Origin: Acetobacteraceae bacterium
GTDB lineage: Bacteria; Pseudomonadota; Alphaproteobacteria; Acetobacterales; Acetobacteraceae
Length of the DNA stretch: 64,000 nucleotides
Assembly (NCBI GenBank): GCA_027487675.1
Contig: JAIYDD010000189.1
Location: 1-64,000, forward strand
Direction of reading: 5' to 3'
Positions 41,162 through 51,600 of this stretch are shown here, piece after piece (within the stretch, counting starts at the first letter, position 1; each line of letters opens with the position of its first letter). Position numbers and translations under genes: made by a program. Below the pieces are notes generated by a model. That model was not told the DNA's origin. It saw only the letters and a list, made by a program, of their open reading frames with translations, and searched no databases.

Positions 41162-42874
41162 TCATGCGGCGGCGTCGCGCGCCAGCGCGCCCTCGATCAG
41201 CGCGATCGTGCCGGCGATGCCGTAGAGGGCCACGAAGCCGCCGAAGCGCGGGCCTTCCGGCTGGCCGAGCAGCACCTGGTAGAGCGCATCGAACCAGGCG
41301 CGCGACACGCCGGGGCGGCCGCCATCCTTGGCCGGCGTCAGGAAGGGCTCGCGCCGCCCGGCATCGTAGACCAGGTCCTGGATGGCGCGGGCGCGGGCTT
41401 CCGCCGGCATCGCTTCCAGGTCCTGCAGGCGCTCGCGCAGCGACGCGGCCAGCGCGAGCATCGCCTCGGCCTCGGCCGGCGTCGCGGCGCGGTGCTGCTT
41501 CTGCGGCAGCACGCGGTCGCGGTAGTAGGCCACCGCATGGTCCACCAGGCGGGCCAGCATCGGGTGGCTCTCGGCCGTCAGGCCCGGCGCGTAGCGGTGC
41601 AGGAAGCCCCACAGCATCTGCGCGTTGTCCGCGTTGATCACGCTGGCCAGGTTCTGCAGCATGGTGAAGGACACCGGCGAGCCCGGGTCGTGCGTGGCGT
41701 CGCCCAGGATGTGCCAGGCCGGGTTCTCCGCCATGGCGCGCCGCACCTCGTCCGCCGCGTGGAACGTCTCGCGGTGCTCGTCGCTGGTGATGTCGCCGTC
41801 GTGGCCCGCGGCGAACCGCGCGAGATGGCCGCGGTGGCGGTTGAGCCGGTCGAGGTTCTGGAGGAAGTCGTCCACCGCGCGCGGGATCACGTCGAAGAAC
41901 AGCCGCTTCGCCCGCCCCGGCTGGTTGTACATGAACTGGGAGAGCGATTCCGGCGGGCCGTAGTGCAGCCATTCCTCGATGGTCATGCCGTTGCCCTTGG
42001 ACTTGCTGATCTTGCCGCCGTCCTCGTCCAGGAAGTGCTCGTAGGTGAAGCCCACCGGCGGCTCCCCGCCCAGCACGCGGCAGATCTGCGAGGACAGCCG
42101 CACGCTGTCGATCAGGTCCTTGCCCGACATCTCGTAGTCCACGCCGAGCGCATACCAGCGCAGCGCCCAGTCGGCCTTCCACTGCGCCTTGCAATGGCCG
42201 CCGGTGATGCGCGTGCCGAAGCGTTCCCCGGTCGCGGGATCGACCCACACCAGCAGGTCGTCCGCCGGCCGCACCTCCTCCATCGGCACCTGCATGACGA
42301 CGCCGGTCTTCGGGTGGATCGGCAGGAAGGGGGAATAGGTGGCGCGGCGGTCGGGGCCCAGCGTCGGCAGGATCACCGCCTTCACCTCCTCGTGCCGCTC
42401 CGCCATGCGCAGCAGCGCGGCGTCGAACCTGCCCGACCGGTAGTGGTCGGAAGCGGAGGCGAATTCGTAGTCGAAGCCGAAGCGGTCCAGGAAGGCGCGC
42501 AGCCTTGCGTTGTTGTGGTGCCCGAAGCTCTCATGCGTGCCGAAGGGGTCGGGGATGGCGGTGACCGGCTTGCCGAGATGCGTCGCCAGCATCTCCCGGT
42601 TGGGCAGGTTGTCGGGCACCTTGCGCAGCCCGTCCATGTCGTCGCTGAAGGCGATGAGGCGGGAGGGCAGGCCGGTCAGCTTCGTGAAGGCGTTGCGCAC
42701 CCAGGTCGTGCGCGCGACCTCGCCGAAGGTTCCGATGTGCGGAAGGCCGGAGGGGCCATAGCCCGTCTCGAACAGCGCCGTGCCCTTGCCGGAGGCCGCG
42801 ACCCGGGCGGCCACCTTGCGGGCCTCCTCGAAGGGCCAGGCCCGGACGGCGGCGAAATCGGCGGGGTCGGACAT
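41162..42874 (-). CDS. lysK: Lysine--tRNA ligase, class I
   Basis: 570 aa. Class I signatures are [11 protein letters not shown] (HIGH-like, about residues 41-51) and KISKSKGNG (KMSKS). The central segments [14 protein letters not shown] and [21 protein letters not shown] are typical of LysRS-I (PF01921). It charges tRNA-Lys in the cytoplasm. ATG at 42874 gives the family N terminus; longer starts add low-complexity sequence. The following gene is an MprF-like protein, so Lys-tRNA supply and membrane lipid lysylation may be linked. Class I LysRS is usual in several alphaproteobacterial orders. Confidence 0.95.
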   Translation of the reverse strand: MSDPADFAAVRAWPFEEARKVAARVAASGKGTALFETGYGPSGLPHIGTFGEVARTTWVRNAFTKLTGLPSRLIAFSDDMDGLRKVPDNLPNREMLATHLGKPVTAIPDPFGTHESFGHHNNARLRAFLDRFGFDYEFASASDHYRSGRFDAALLRMAERHEEVKAVILPTLGPDRRATYSPFLPIHPKTGVVMQVPMEEVRPADDLLVWVDPATGERFGTRITGGHCKAQWKADWALRWYALGVDYEMSGKDLIDSVRLSSQICRVLGGEPPVGFTYEHFLDEDGGKISKSKGNGMTIEEWLHYGPPESLSQFMYNQPGRAKRLFFDVIPRAVDDFLQNLDRLNRHRGHLARFAAGHDGDITSDEHRETFHAADEVRRAMAENPAWHILGDATHDPGSPVSFTMLQNLASVINADNAQMLWGFLHRYAPGLTAESHPMLARLVDHAVAYYRDRVLPQKQHRAATPAEAEAMLALAASLRERLQDLEAMPAEARARAIQDLVYDAGRREPFLTPAKDGGRPGVSRAWFDALYQVLLGQPEGPRFGGFVALYGIAGTIALIEGALARDAAA

Positions 42875-43056
42875 GGCGCGGGTCTGCTGCCTCTCTGCCG
42901 GGCGGATGGGGTGGACCGGCCTTATAGGTGTGCGGCCGGCCCGGCGCGACCCCGCCCGGCGGCCCGGGCGGGGCTGGCCCCCCGCCCGCGCATTTGGCCC
43001 GCGCGCCCGGTTTGCGCTATGGGCGAGGCTGGCCTGCAACATGGGAGCAGCCTCAG

Positions 43057-44067
43057 ATGCGTGTCGGCGTGATCGGCGCCACCGGTGCGGTGGGGAAGGA
43101 GCTGGTGGAGGTCCTCGGGAAGCGTCGCTTCCCGATGACGAAACTCCGCCTCTTCGCCTCGGGCCGCAGCGCGGGCACGCGCCTGCCGACACCTTTCGGC
43201 GAGACGGCGGTCGAGGAGTTCACGCCCGAGAAGGTGCGGGACCTGGACCTGGCGCTGCTCGCCGTCTCCGGCGATTTCGCCAAGGCGCATGCGCCGGGGA
43301 TGGTCGCGGCCGGCGTGACGGTGGTGGACAATTCCTCCGCCTTCCGGCTGGACGCCGACGTGCCGCTGGTGGTGCCGGAGGTGAACGCCCATGCGCTCGG
43401 CACGTCGCGGCTGATCGCCAACCCGAACTGCACGACGGCGATCCTGGTCGTGGCCCTCGCCCCGCTGCATGCCGCCTTCGGGCTGAAGCGCGTCATCGTC
43501 TCCACCTATCAGGCGACCAGCGGCGCCGGCGCCGAGGGCATGGCGGAGCTGGAGCGGGAGACGCGGCGCGTGCTGGTCGAGGGCGAGCCCGCCCGGGCCG
43601 AGGTCTTCGCCCACCCGATCGCCTTCAACCTGATCCCGCACATCGATAGCTTCCAGCCCAACGGCTACACGCGGGAGGAAATGAAGGTCGTGTGGGAAAC
43701 CCGGAAGATCATGGGCCTGCCCGACCTTCCCGTCTCCTGCACCGCCGTCCGCATCCCGACCATGCGCGTGCACGCGGAAGCCGTGACGATCGAGACCGAG
43801 CGCCCGGTCACGCCGGAAGCCGCGCGGGCGGTGCTGGCGCGCGCCGCGGGCATCCGCGTGGTGGATAACCCTGCGCAAAAACTCTACCCGATGCCGCTGA
43901 CGGCGACCGGCCAGGATGATTGCGAGGTCGGCCGCATCCGCCAGAGCCTGGTCTTCGGCGACCATGGCCTGGACCTGTTCGTCTGTGGCGACCAGCTGCT
44001 GAAGGGCGCGGCGCTGAACGCGGTGCAGATCGCGGAGCGGGTGCCGGCGCTGAAGGCGGCCGCCTGA
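43057..44067 (+). CDS. asd: Aspartate-semialdehyde dehydrogenase
   Basis: 336 aa. NADP-binding GATGAVG is at residues 7-13 and the catalytic Cys125 lies in ANPNCTT. The [11 protein letters not shown] and [11 protein letters not shown] segments are highly conserved in Asd. It makes aspartate semialdehyde for Lys, Thr, Met and diaminopimelate synthesis. ATG at 43057 follows GGGAG by 11 nt. It is divergent from lysK across 182 bp. Full length. Confidence 0.96.
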   Translation: MRVGVIGATGAVGKELVEVLGKRRFPMTKLRLFASGRSAGTRLPTPFGETAVEEFTPEKVRDLDLALLAVSGDFAKAHAPGMVAAGVTVVDNSSAFRLDADVPLVVPEVNAHALGTSRLIANPNCTTAILVVALAPLHAAFGLKRVIVSTYQATSGAGAEGMAELERETRRVLVEGEPARAEVFAHPIAFNLIPHIDSFQPNGYTREEMKVVWETRKIMGLPDLPVSCTAVRIPTMRVHAEAVTIETERPVTPEAARAVLARAAGIRVVDNPAQKLYPMPLTATGQDDCEVGRIRQSLVFGDHGLDLFVCGDQLLKGAALNAVQIAERVPALKAAA

Positions 44068-44146
44068 CCTGCCGCGGCCTCCTGCCCCGGTCGGGGGAGG
44101 AGGCCGCGCTTGCCTTCGCGGCCCGCCGCGCGCCACGCTGCAGGGC

Positions 44147-44551
44147 ATGACCCTCGCCTCCGCCATCCGGGATGACGGCGCGCGCCTCGCCGCGGCCTGC
44201 ACGGCCTGCGGCGCCTGTGCCGCCGCCTGCCCGTCGCCGCCCTTCCTGGGCCGCCCCGTGACCGACCCGGTCGCCGCCGCCACCGGCCTCCGCGCCACCC
44301 TGCGCGGCGAGGCGCCGACGGCCGAGGGCATCGCCTGGATCGCCGACTGCACCCGCAGCGGGCAATGCGCCGCCGCCTGCCCGGAAGCGCTCGACGTGCC
44401 CTACATGATGCGCCTCGCGGGCATGCGCCTGCGCGGCGCGCTGGGCGAGGCGCCCGCCATCGCCGGCTCCGCCGACACCGGCTGGGCCGCGCGGGTCAAG
44501 GCTTTCGGCCGCCTGACCATGACCGAGGAGGAGCAGGCGCGATGGCTGTGA
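44147..44551 (+). CDS. 4Fe-4S dicluster protein, HdrC-like
   Basis: 134 aa electron-transfer protein. The first cluster motif is complete (CTACGACAAACP). The second reads CTRSGQCAAACP, with Ser in place of the second Cys, so the second cluster may be missing, non-standard or three-Cys ligated. The C terminus ends LTMTEEEQARWL. Its stop overlaps the HdrB-like start by 10 nt, so the two work together as a small heterodisulfide-reductase-type unit. Confidence 0.82.
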   Translation: MTLASAIRDDGARLAAACTACGACAAACPSPPFLGRPVTDPVAAATGLRATLRGEAPTAEGIAWIADCTRSGQCAAACPEALDVPYMMRLAGMRLRGALGEAPAIAGSADTGWAARVKAFGRLTMTEEEQARWL

Positions 44552-45369
44552 CCTTCTGGTACGGCTGCAACATGACCCGCCATGGCGAGGTCATCCGCGC
44601 GACGCTGCGCCTGATGCAGGCCGTTGGCATCACGGCGGAGGCCACCGGGGGGCCCGCCAGCTGCTGCGGCGCGCCCAAGGAACCGGATGCCCGCATCGCC
44701 GGTGCGATGGGCGCGCGCACCGTCGCGCAGTTCAACGCCAGCGGCACCGGCCATGTCGTGACCTGGTGCCCCACCTGCCACATGAACATGCAGGACGTGA
44801 TGGCGCCCGCCACGCCCACGAATTTCGAGACGCTGCACGTGACGGAGCTGCTGCACGCAAGCCGCGACGCGCTGCGCCCGCTGCTGACGCGCCACGTCCC
44901 GGCGCGGGTGCTGCTGCACCGGCACCTGGGCTTCGACGGCCGCGTGCCCGTCAACCGGCTGGTCGCCGACCTGCTGGCGCTGGTGCCGGGGCTGGAACTG
45001 GTGGAGCACGAGCTCGACCTGCCGGGCCATATGTGCTCCGCGCTGGCCGCGGTGCCGGGCGGGCTGGCGCAGGCGCAGCGCGCGACGCTGGCGGCGATGG
45101 CGGAGAGCGGCGCCGACACGCTCTGCACCATCTTCCACAGCTGCCACCGGGAGCTGGTCGGGCTGGAACAGGGCCGCGCCTTCCGCGTGGCGAACTGGGT
45201 CCATTTGCTGGCCGAGGCCGCCGGGTGGGACATCGCCGACGACTACAAGGCCTGGCGCAACGCCCCGGACCCGCGCGCCGCGGTTGGCGCCGACGGCCTG
45301 GCCTCGGTGGGGGAGGCGGTGTTCGACCGCCTGGTGGCGCCGGAGCTGCGCCGCCCGCGGCCGGTGTAG
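44542..45369 (+). CDS. HdrB-like CCG-domain protein
   Basis: 275 aa. The first CCG domain is clear: WYGCNMTRHG, GGPASCCGAPKEP and TWCPTCHMNM. The second is partial (HLGFDG, GHMCSALAA, HSCHREL) and lacks the doubled Cys, so the second noncubane cluster is doubtful. HdrB domains bind [4Fe-4S] clusters that reduce disulfides or accept electrons. Partner and substrate (thiol, quinone or glycolate-type system) are unknown. ATG at 44542 lies within the end of the HdrC-like gene. Confidence 0.82.
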   Translation: MAVTFWYGCNMTRHGEVIRATLRLMQAVGITAEATGGPASCCGAPKEPDARIAGAMGARTVAQFNASGTGHVVTWCPTCHMNMQDVMAPATPTNFETLHVTELLHASRDALRPLLTRHVPARVLLHRHLGFDGRVPVNRLVADLLALVPGLELVEHELDLPGHMCSALAAVPGGLAQAQRATLAAMAESGADTLCTIFHSCHRELVGLEQGRAFRVANWVHLLAEAAGWDIADDYKAWRNAPDPRAAVGADGLASVGEAVFDRLVAPELRRPRPV

Positions 45370-45584
45370 CCTCCCGCCTCTGCGGCTCGTCCGGCCGGCG
45401 CTCAAGCCGTTCACCGGCAACGCCTTGCCCCCGGCAAGGCGATGGCGGCCGCCATCTGTGGCGGAAGCCCGTCCGGACAGGGCCTTGGCCCGGATCGTCG
45501 CTGCTCGCCCCGATCCCCCTTTGTCGGCGCGCGCCGCCGGGGCCAGATTGTCGCCATGACCCGCACCCGCCCCGGCGCCGCGCG

Positions 45585-48437
45585 ATGACCGGCTCCCGTG
45601 CCGACGGCAGCAACCCGCGCGCGCTCGGCACCAACCCCAGGGCGCAGCGCGCCCGGCCGGCCGGCGCCCAGCCTGCCCCGCCACGCCTGCTGCTGCCCGA
45701 GGCCCCGGCGCTGGTCGCCGGCTTCGGCCGCGGCGCGCTGCTGACCCCCGATGGCGAGCTGCTGACCCTGCCCGCCGCCGAGATCGCCCGCCGCCTGCGC
45801 GACCTGCCGCCGCCGATGCTGGTCCACGCGCCGGCCACCTTCCGGCGGCTCGACATCGCCCCCGTCCCGGCCTGCGACCTGCTGGAACTGCTGGCCTTCT
45901 GCCTGCCCGCCCGCCCCGCCGCGCCCACGCCGCGCGGCCTCGCGCTGGCGCTCGACCTCGACATGCCGGCGGGCGACGAGGCCGCGGCCGCGCTGCTGCC
46001 GGAACTCGCCACCTCCATCCTGCGGCTGCTCGCCGCCCGCCGTGCCGATCCGCGCCACCGCGACGCCGCGGGGCTGGCCGCCAGGCTTGGCGCCGACCTG
46101 CACTGGCCCTGGGCGCAATCCGTCCTCGCGGCGCTGGGCGAGCCGGAGGCCCGGCCGACGAACGACGCGCTGCGCGTCTGGAAGCGCCTGCCGGAATGGG
46201 AGGAGGAAGCACCCCCCCCGCCGGCCGCCCACCAGCCCATCACCGCCGCCGAGGCCCGAAGGCGCCTGGCCGACATCCTGGGCGAAGGCGCCGAGCAGCG
46301 CCCGCAGCAGGCCGACTACGCCTCCGCCGCCGCCGCCGCCTTCCAGGCCCGCACCACCGAAGGCGCGCCCAACCTGGTGCTGGCCGAGGCCGGCACCGGC
46401 ACCGGCAAGACGCTCGGCTATGTCGCGCCCGCCAGCCTCTGGGCGGAACGCAACGGCGCGCCGGTCTGGATCGCCACCTTCACCCGCAACCTCCAGCGCC
46501 AGATCGACCAGGAGACGGCGCGCCTCTACCCCGACCCGGAGGAGCGCCGCCGCCGCGTCGTCGTCCGCAAGGGGCGGGAGAACTACCTCTGCCTGCTGAA
46601 CATGGAGGAGGCGACGGGTGCCGCCGGCCATCCCGGCGCGCTGCTGTCGCTGGCGCTGGTGGCGCGCTGGGCGCTGTTCACCCGCGACGGCGACCTCCAG
46701 GGCGGCGATTTTCCGGGATGGCTGTCGGAGCTGTTCGGCCCGGCCGCGGTGCTGCCGCTGGCCGACCGGCGCGGCGAATGCATCCACTCCGCCTGCAAGC
46801 ATTATCGCAGCTGCTTCGTGGAGCATTCCATCCGCCGCGCGCGTTCCGCGACGCTGGTGGTGGCGAACCATGCGCTGGTGATGGTGCAGGCGGCGCTGGG
46901 CGGCGGCGAGGATGGCCGCCCGCTGCGCCTGGTCTTCGACGAGGGCCACCACCTGTTCGACGCGGCGGATGCCGCCTTCTCCGCCGATCTCTGCGGGGGA
47001 GAGGCGGCGGAGCTGCGCCGCTGGCTGCTCGGCGCGGAAGGCGGCAGGTCCCGCGCCCGCGGCCTGGCGCGCCGGCTGGAGGAGCTGGTCGGCGACCGCC
47101 CCGATTTGCTGATGCCGCTTGAGGAAGCCCTGCAGGCCGCCCGGGCGCTCCCCGGCCCCGGCTGGCCCTCGCGGCTCGCCGATGGCGATGGCCGCGGCGC
47201 GACGGAGGCATTCCTGGCCGCGATCCGCGCCCAGGTCCTGGCCCGCAGCGCGGCCGATGCCGCCGGCTATGGCGCGGAATGCGACCTGCACCCGCTCAAC
47301 CCCGGCGTCGCCGACGCGGCCGCCGCGCTGGAGGATGCGCTCGCCCGCCTGCACGAGCCGCTGCAGCGGCTCCGCGACCGCCTCGCCGCGCGGCTGGACG
47401 ACGAGGCGGAGGACCTCGACCTCGGCGAGCGCATCCGCATCGAGGCCGCCTGCCGGGGCCTGGAACGCCGCGCCCTGATGCCGCTCGCCGCCTGGGGCGC
47501 CATGCTGAAGACGGTGCGCGAACCCCCGCGCGCCCCAGGCGAGCGCCCCATCCATGTGGACTGGTTCGCGCTGGAACGGCGCGAGGGGCGGGAGGTGGAT
47601 GCCGGCCTCCATCGCCACGCCCTCGACCCGACCGAACCGTTCGCGATGGCCGTTGCCGCGCCGGCGCATGGCGTGCTGATCACCTCCGCCACGCTGCGCG
47701 ACGCCGCCGACCTGGCGGAGGACGAACCCGAGGCCGCCTGGCGCGCGGCGGAGGCCCGCACCGGCGCGATCCACCTGCCCAACCCCGCGATCCGCGCCGC
47801 CGTCGCCTCCCCCTTCGACTATGGCGCGCGCACCCGCGCCTTCGTGGTGACCGATGTCGCGAAGGACGACGCGGCGCAGATGGCGGCGGCCTATCGCGCG
47901 CTGTTCCTGGCCTCCGGCGGCGGCGGGCTCGGCCTGTTCACCGCGGTGCGCCGGCTGCGGGAAGTGCATGGCCGCATCGCCGCGCCGCTGGCCGAGGCCG
48001 GCATCCCGCTCTACGCCCAGCACATCGACGCGATGGACAACGCCACGCTGGTGGATGTCTTCCGCGCCGAGGAAGCCTCCTGCCTGCTGGGCACGGATGC
48101 GATGCGGGATGGCGTGGACGTGCCGGGGCGGTCGCTGCGCCTGCTGGTCTTCGACCGCGTGCCCTGGCCGCGCCCGACCATCCTGCACCGCGAACGCCGG
48201 CTGCACCTGAGCGAAGGCCGGCCGAAATCGCATGACGACGCCATCGCCCGCCACCGCCTGCGCCAGGCCTTCGGCCGGCTGATCCGGCGGGCCGACGACA
48301 AGGGCGTCTTCGTGCTGCTCGACCGCTCCTGCCCCTCGCGCCTGCTGGCCGGGCTGCCGGACGGCGTGCTGATCCGCCGCCTCGGGCTGCGCGACGCCAT
48401 CGAGGCGACGCGCGGCTTCCTGGCCGAGGCGGATTGA
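45585..48437 (+). CDS. ATP-dependent helicase, DinG/XPD family
   Basis: 950 aa superfamily 2 helicase. Walker A is AEAGTGTGKTLGYVAP (about residue 265) and the DEAH-type box is FDEGHH (about 448). Cys residues in ENYLC and CIHSACKHYRSC are spaced as ligands of the 4Fe-4S cluster of XPD-like enzymes. Motif V/VI segments are GTDAMRDGVDVPG and RLRQAFGRLIRRADD. It should unwind DNA 5'-3', with roles in repair or replication conflicts. The N-terminal 200 residues are Ala/Pro-rich and lineage-specific. A 215-bp gap with no other gene precedes the ATG. Confidence 0.92.
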   Translation: MTGSRADGSNPRALGTNPRAQRARPAGAQPAPPRLLLPEAPALVAGFGRGALLTPDGELLTLPAAEIARRLRDLPPPMLVHAPATFRRLDIAPVPACDLLELLAFCLPARPAAPTPRGLALALDLDMPAGDEAAAALLPELATSILRLLAARRADPRHRDAAGLAARLGADLHWPWAQSVLAALGEPEARPTNDALRVWKRLPEWEEEAPPPPAAHQPITAAEARRRLADILGEGAEQRPQQADYASAAAAAFQARTTEGAPNLVLAEAGTGTGKTLGYVAPASLWAERNGAPVWIATFTRNLQRQIDQETARLYPDPEERRRRVVVRKGRENYLCLLNMEEATGAAGHPGALLSLALVARWALFTRDGDLQGGDFPGWLSELFGPAAVLPLADRRGECIHSACKHYRSCFVEHSIRRARSATLVVANHALVMVQAALGGGEDGRPLRLVFDEGHHLFDAADAAFSADLCGGEAAELRRWLLGAEGGRSRARGLARRLEELVGDRPDLLMPLEEALQAARALPGPGWPSRLADGDGRGATEAFLAAIRAQVLARSAADAAGYGAECDLHPLNPGVADAAAALEDALARLHEPLQRLRDRLAARLDDEAEDLDLGERIRIEAACRGLERRALMPLAAWGAMLKTVREPPRAPGERPIHVDWFALERREGREVDAGLHRHALDPTEPFAMAVAAPAHGVLITSATLRDAADLAEDEPEAAWRAAEARTGAIHLPNPAIRAAVASPFDYGARTRAFVVTDVAKDDAAQMAAAYRALFLASGGGGLGLFTAVRRLREVHGRIAAPLAEAGIPLYAQHIDAMDNATLVDVFRAEEASCLLGTDAMRDGVDVPGRSLRLLVFDRVPWPRPTILHRERRLHLSEGRPKSHDDAIARHRLRQAFGRLIRRADDKGVFVLLDRSCPSRLLAGLPDGVLIRRLGLRDAIEATRGFLAEAD

Positions 48438-48592
48438 AGCCGGGGCCGAAGCGGGCTGGCACCGCACGGCGTGCGCGACGCGATGCGCGGGGTTGCCGCG
48501 ACATCGCGCCCCGTCGCGGTGCAGGGCTGCGCTGCACGCTGCGCCGGGGGCGGCCGGCCCTGGACCCTGGCCGAAGGCAGCCGCCCCGGATG

Positions 48593-48630
48593 CCGGGCGG
48601 CGTGGATGGGTCGGCCTGGACGCCGCCCGG
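48593..48630. terminator. 11-bp hairpin between convergent helicase and glycosyltransferase genes
   Basis: CCGGGCGGCGT (48593-48603) pairs perfectly with ACGCCGCCCGG (48620-48630) across a 16-nt loop, just past the glycosyltransferase stop on the minus strand. It is a likely end for both transcripts. The rest of 48438-48632 shows no gene. Confidence 0.55.
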
Positions 48631-48632
48631 GA

Positions 48633-51600
48633 TCAGCCCGCCGGCGGCGGCCGCCGCAATGCGCGCGCCCGCCGCGGGGCCTCCGCCGCCGGCTTGCGCG
48701 TGCGCCCCGTCCGCGCCTGCACCCAATGCTCGCCCTTCAGCTTGTAGGCGGCGCCGCAATGGAACGCGACGTGCCGCCGCAGCACGGACCGGTGCAGGAT
48801 CGTGACGCCCGCCAGCCACTCCGCCGGCGGCAGCGGGGCGGCGGCGAGTTCCGCCACGAAGGCGCGGGAGAACATGCCCGGACCGGTGGCCAGCCAGATC
48901 CCGTCCGGATCGCGGCGGAGCATCGCCGACGACGCCATGTCGAAGGCGCGCCGCAGCAGCGGATGGCCCGGCGCGCAGCCGAGGAAGTTGTTGCCGAGGC
49001 TGCCGAGATCCTCGTGGAAGCCGACGAAGCCGGTGCCGGTGCGCGCGAAGCCGTCCAGCGGCGCCAGGCAGCGGTCGTCGGCATCGGCATAGAAGCCGCC
49101 GCGGCTGAGCAGCAGCACGGTGCGGAAGACGTCGGCGCGCTGCGCCGGGACGCGGATGCGGGCGAAGCGGTCGGCCAGCGGCGCGCCGAATTCCTCGCGG
49201 ATCAGCGCCAGCGCGCTTTCGTCGTCATGCACGGTGTGGACATAGCCGGGGTTCATCTCCGCCCATGTCCGGGTCAGGGCGGCGACGTCGGGCGGCAGAT
49301 CCTTCGTGTTCCAGTATTGCGCGATGGTGCGCGGGATGGTGGCGTCGTCGGGGCGCGGCGGCGGCGGTTCGCGCGTGGCGATCAGCCCGGCGCGCGCCAG
49401 CGCCAGCAGGGTGGTCACCGCCGCGGCGGTGGAATCGGGGAAGCGCCGGGCGATGTCGAGCAGCGGCGCCACCGCCGCCGCTTGCGGCGTGCCGCGCAGC
49501 GCCCGCAACTCGGCCAGCGCCGCGGCGTCCAGCTCGAAATCGTCCAGGATCGGGCCGTAGAAGCCCTGCGAGTAATGCGGGGAGGCGCCACGCAGCAGCG
49601 CCGCCGCCGCGTCGCGCCGGTGCGCGTCCTTCAGCAGCTGCCGCGCCTCCCGCGTCTCCAGCCGCAGCATCTGCAGCTGCGCCAGCTGCAGCCGCGCGCC
49701 GTTGTCGGCGGGATGGATCGAGATCGCCTCCCGGCAGGCGGGGGCCGCCTCGTCCAGCCGCCAATCCTCGGCGGCCAGCAGCGCGCGGCACAGCGCGACA
49801 TGCCCCGCTTCCGCGTCGTTCACCGGCCGCGCGGCATCGAGGCAGGCCTCCGCCTCGGCGATGTTGCCCAGCAGCAGCTCCAGGCGGAAGCGCAGCGACC
49901 AGACCCAGAACTGCTCCGGCGCCTCCGCCAGGTGGCGCCGGGCGAGCGCCAGCGCCTCGGGCAGCAGGCCGGCGCGGCGCAGCAGGTCGATGCGGCGGAC
50001 GCGCGTTTCGGCGGTGGAGACATGCGCGGCCTCCCACCCGTCCACCACGGCCAGCGCCGCCTCCAGATCCCCCGCCTCGCCGAGCAGCTGGGCGAGCTCC
50101 ATGGCGACGACCTGGTCATGCGGATGCGCCTCGGCGGCCTCGCGCAGCAGGCGCAGCGCCTCGTCGCCATCGGCGGCCAGGCGGGCCTGCAGCGCCAGTT
50201 GCAGCAAAGCGGGGGCGAAGCGCGGACGATGCTCCAGCGCCTGCCGGAACAGCCGCGCAGCCTCCCCGGGGCGCGCGGCGTTGCGCGTCTCGATGCCGAG
50301 CTCGACCAGGGTGGCGGGGTCGTTCGGCGCCAGCTCCACGGCGCGGCGGAAGGCCTGCAGCGACGCCTCCGGCCGGCTGGCGGCGCGTTCGGTCAGGCCG
50401 ATGCTGGCCCAGGCGCGCGCTTCCTCCGCCCCCGGGCGCAGCAGCGGCGCCAGCACCTCGGCCGCGCGCGCATGGGCGCTGACCTGGCGGAACGCCGCCG
50501 CCGCCTGCAGCAGCCAGGCGGCATCGCCGGTCGCGGCCGCGCGCTCGAACCAGTCGAGCGCCGCCGCGCGGTCGGAGCGCGCCCGGGCGCAGAGGCCGAG
50601 GCCGATCATGCAGCCGGCGCTGCGCGGGTCCTGTTCGAGCCCGGCGCGGAACTCGACCTCCGCCTCCGCCACCCGGCCGAGCAGCCGCAGCTCCGTCCCC
50701 AGCTCGAAGCGCAGCCGGGGATTGGCGGGGGTGGCGGCGACGGCGCGGCGGAACCACTCGGCCGCGCCGCCCGAGTTGCCGCGCGCCCGCGCGCAATGGC
50801 CGAGGCCGGCCAGCGCCGCCGGATTGGCGGGCTCCAGCGCCAGGGCGCGGCCGAAGGCCGCTTCCGCCTCGTCCAGCCGGCCGAGCATCCGCAGCTCCGT
50901 GCCCAGCTGCATCTGCGCGCCGGCATGGCGCGGCGCGGCGCGGCACACCGCCTCGAAGGCCGCCAGCGCGGCCGCGCTGTCGCCCCGCGCGCGCGCGACG
51001 AGGCCCAGGCCGATGCACGCGCCGGGATTGCCCGGATCGGTCGCCAGCACCCGGCGATAGGCCTCCTCCGCCTCCTCGTTCCGGCCGGCGCCGCGCAGCT
51101 CCGTGCCCAGCTCGATCAGCGTGCCGAGATGCCAGGGCGCGGCCTCGGCGGCCTGGCGGAAGCGGGCGATCGCCATGCCGCTGTCGCCGGCCGCCCGGGC
51201 ACAGAGGGCAAGGCCGATGATCGCCGGGTGGTAGTCCGCATCGACCATCAGGGCGCGGCGGAAGGCCGCCTCGGCCTGGGGCAGCCGGCGGACATTGCGC
51301 AGCTCCGTGCCGAATTCGACCTGCAGCGCGGGCTGGCGTGGCGCGGCGTCGGCGGCGCGCCGGAACCAGCCGAGCGCGACCGCGCCCTCGCCTCGCGCGC
51401 GGGCGCAATGGCCGAGCCCCGCCAGCACCGTCGGGTTCTCTTCCTCCAGGCGCAGGGCGCGGCGGTAGGCGGCCTCGGCCTCCGCGAAGCGGCCATCGGC
51501 GCGCAGCTCGTTGGCCAGCTCGACCTGGTGGGGCAGCTGGCCGGGCGCGGTGTCCGCCGCCTGCTTCAGCCAGCGCAGCGCGACGGCGCGTTCCCCGCGC

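Noticed and set aside
44766..45584. N-terminal extension of the DinG-like helicase
   Set aside because: The in-frame extension runs out of frame through the HdrB-like gene and a spacer; the helicase family N terminus fits the ATG at 45585.
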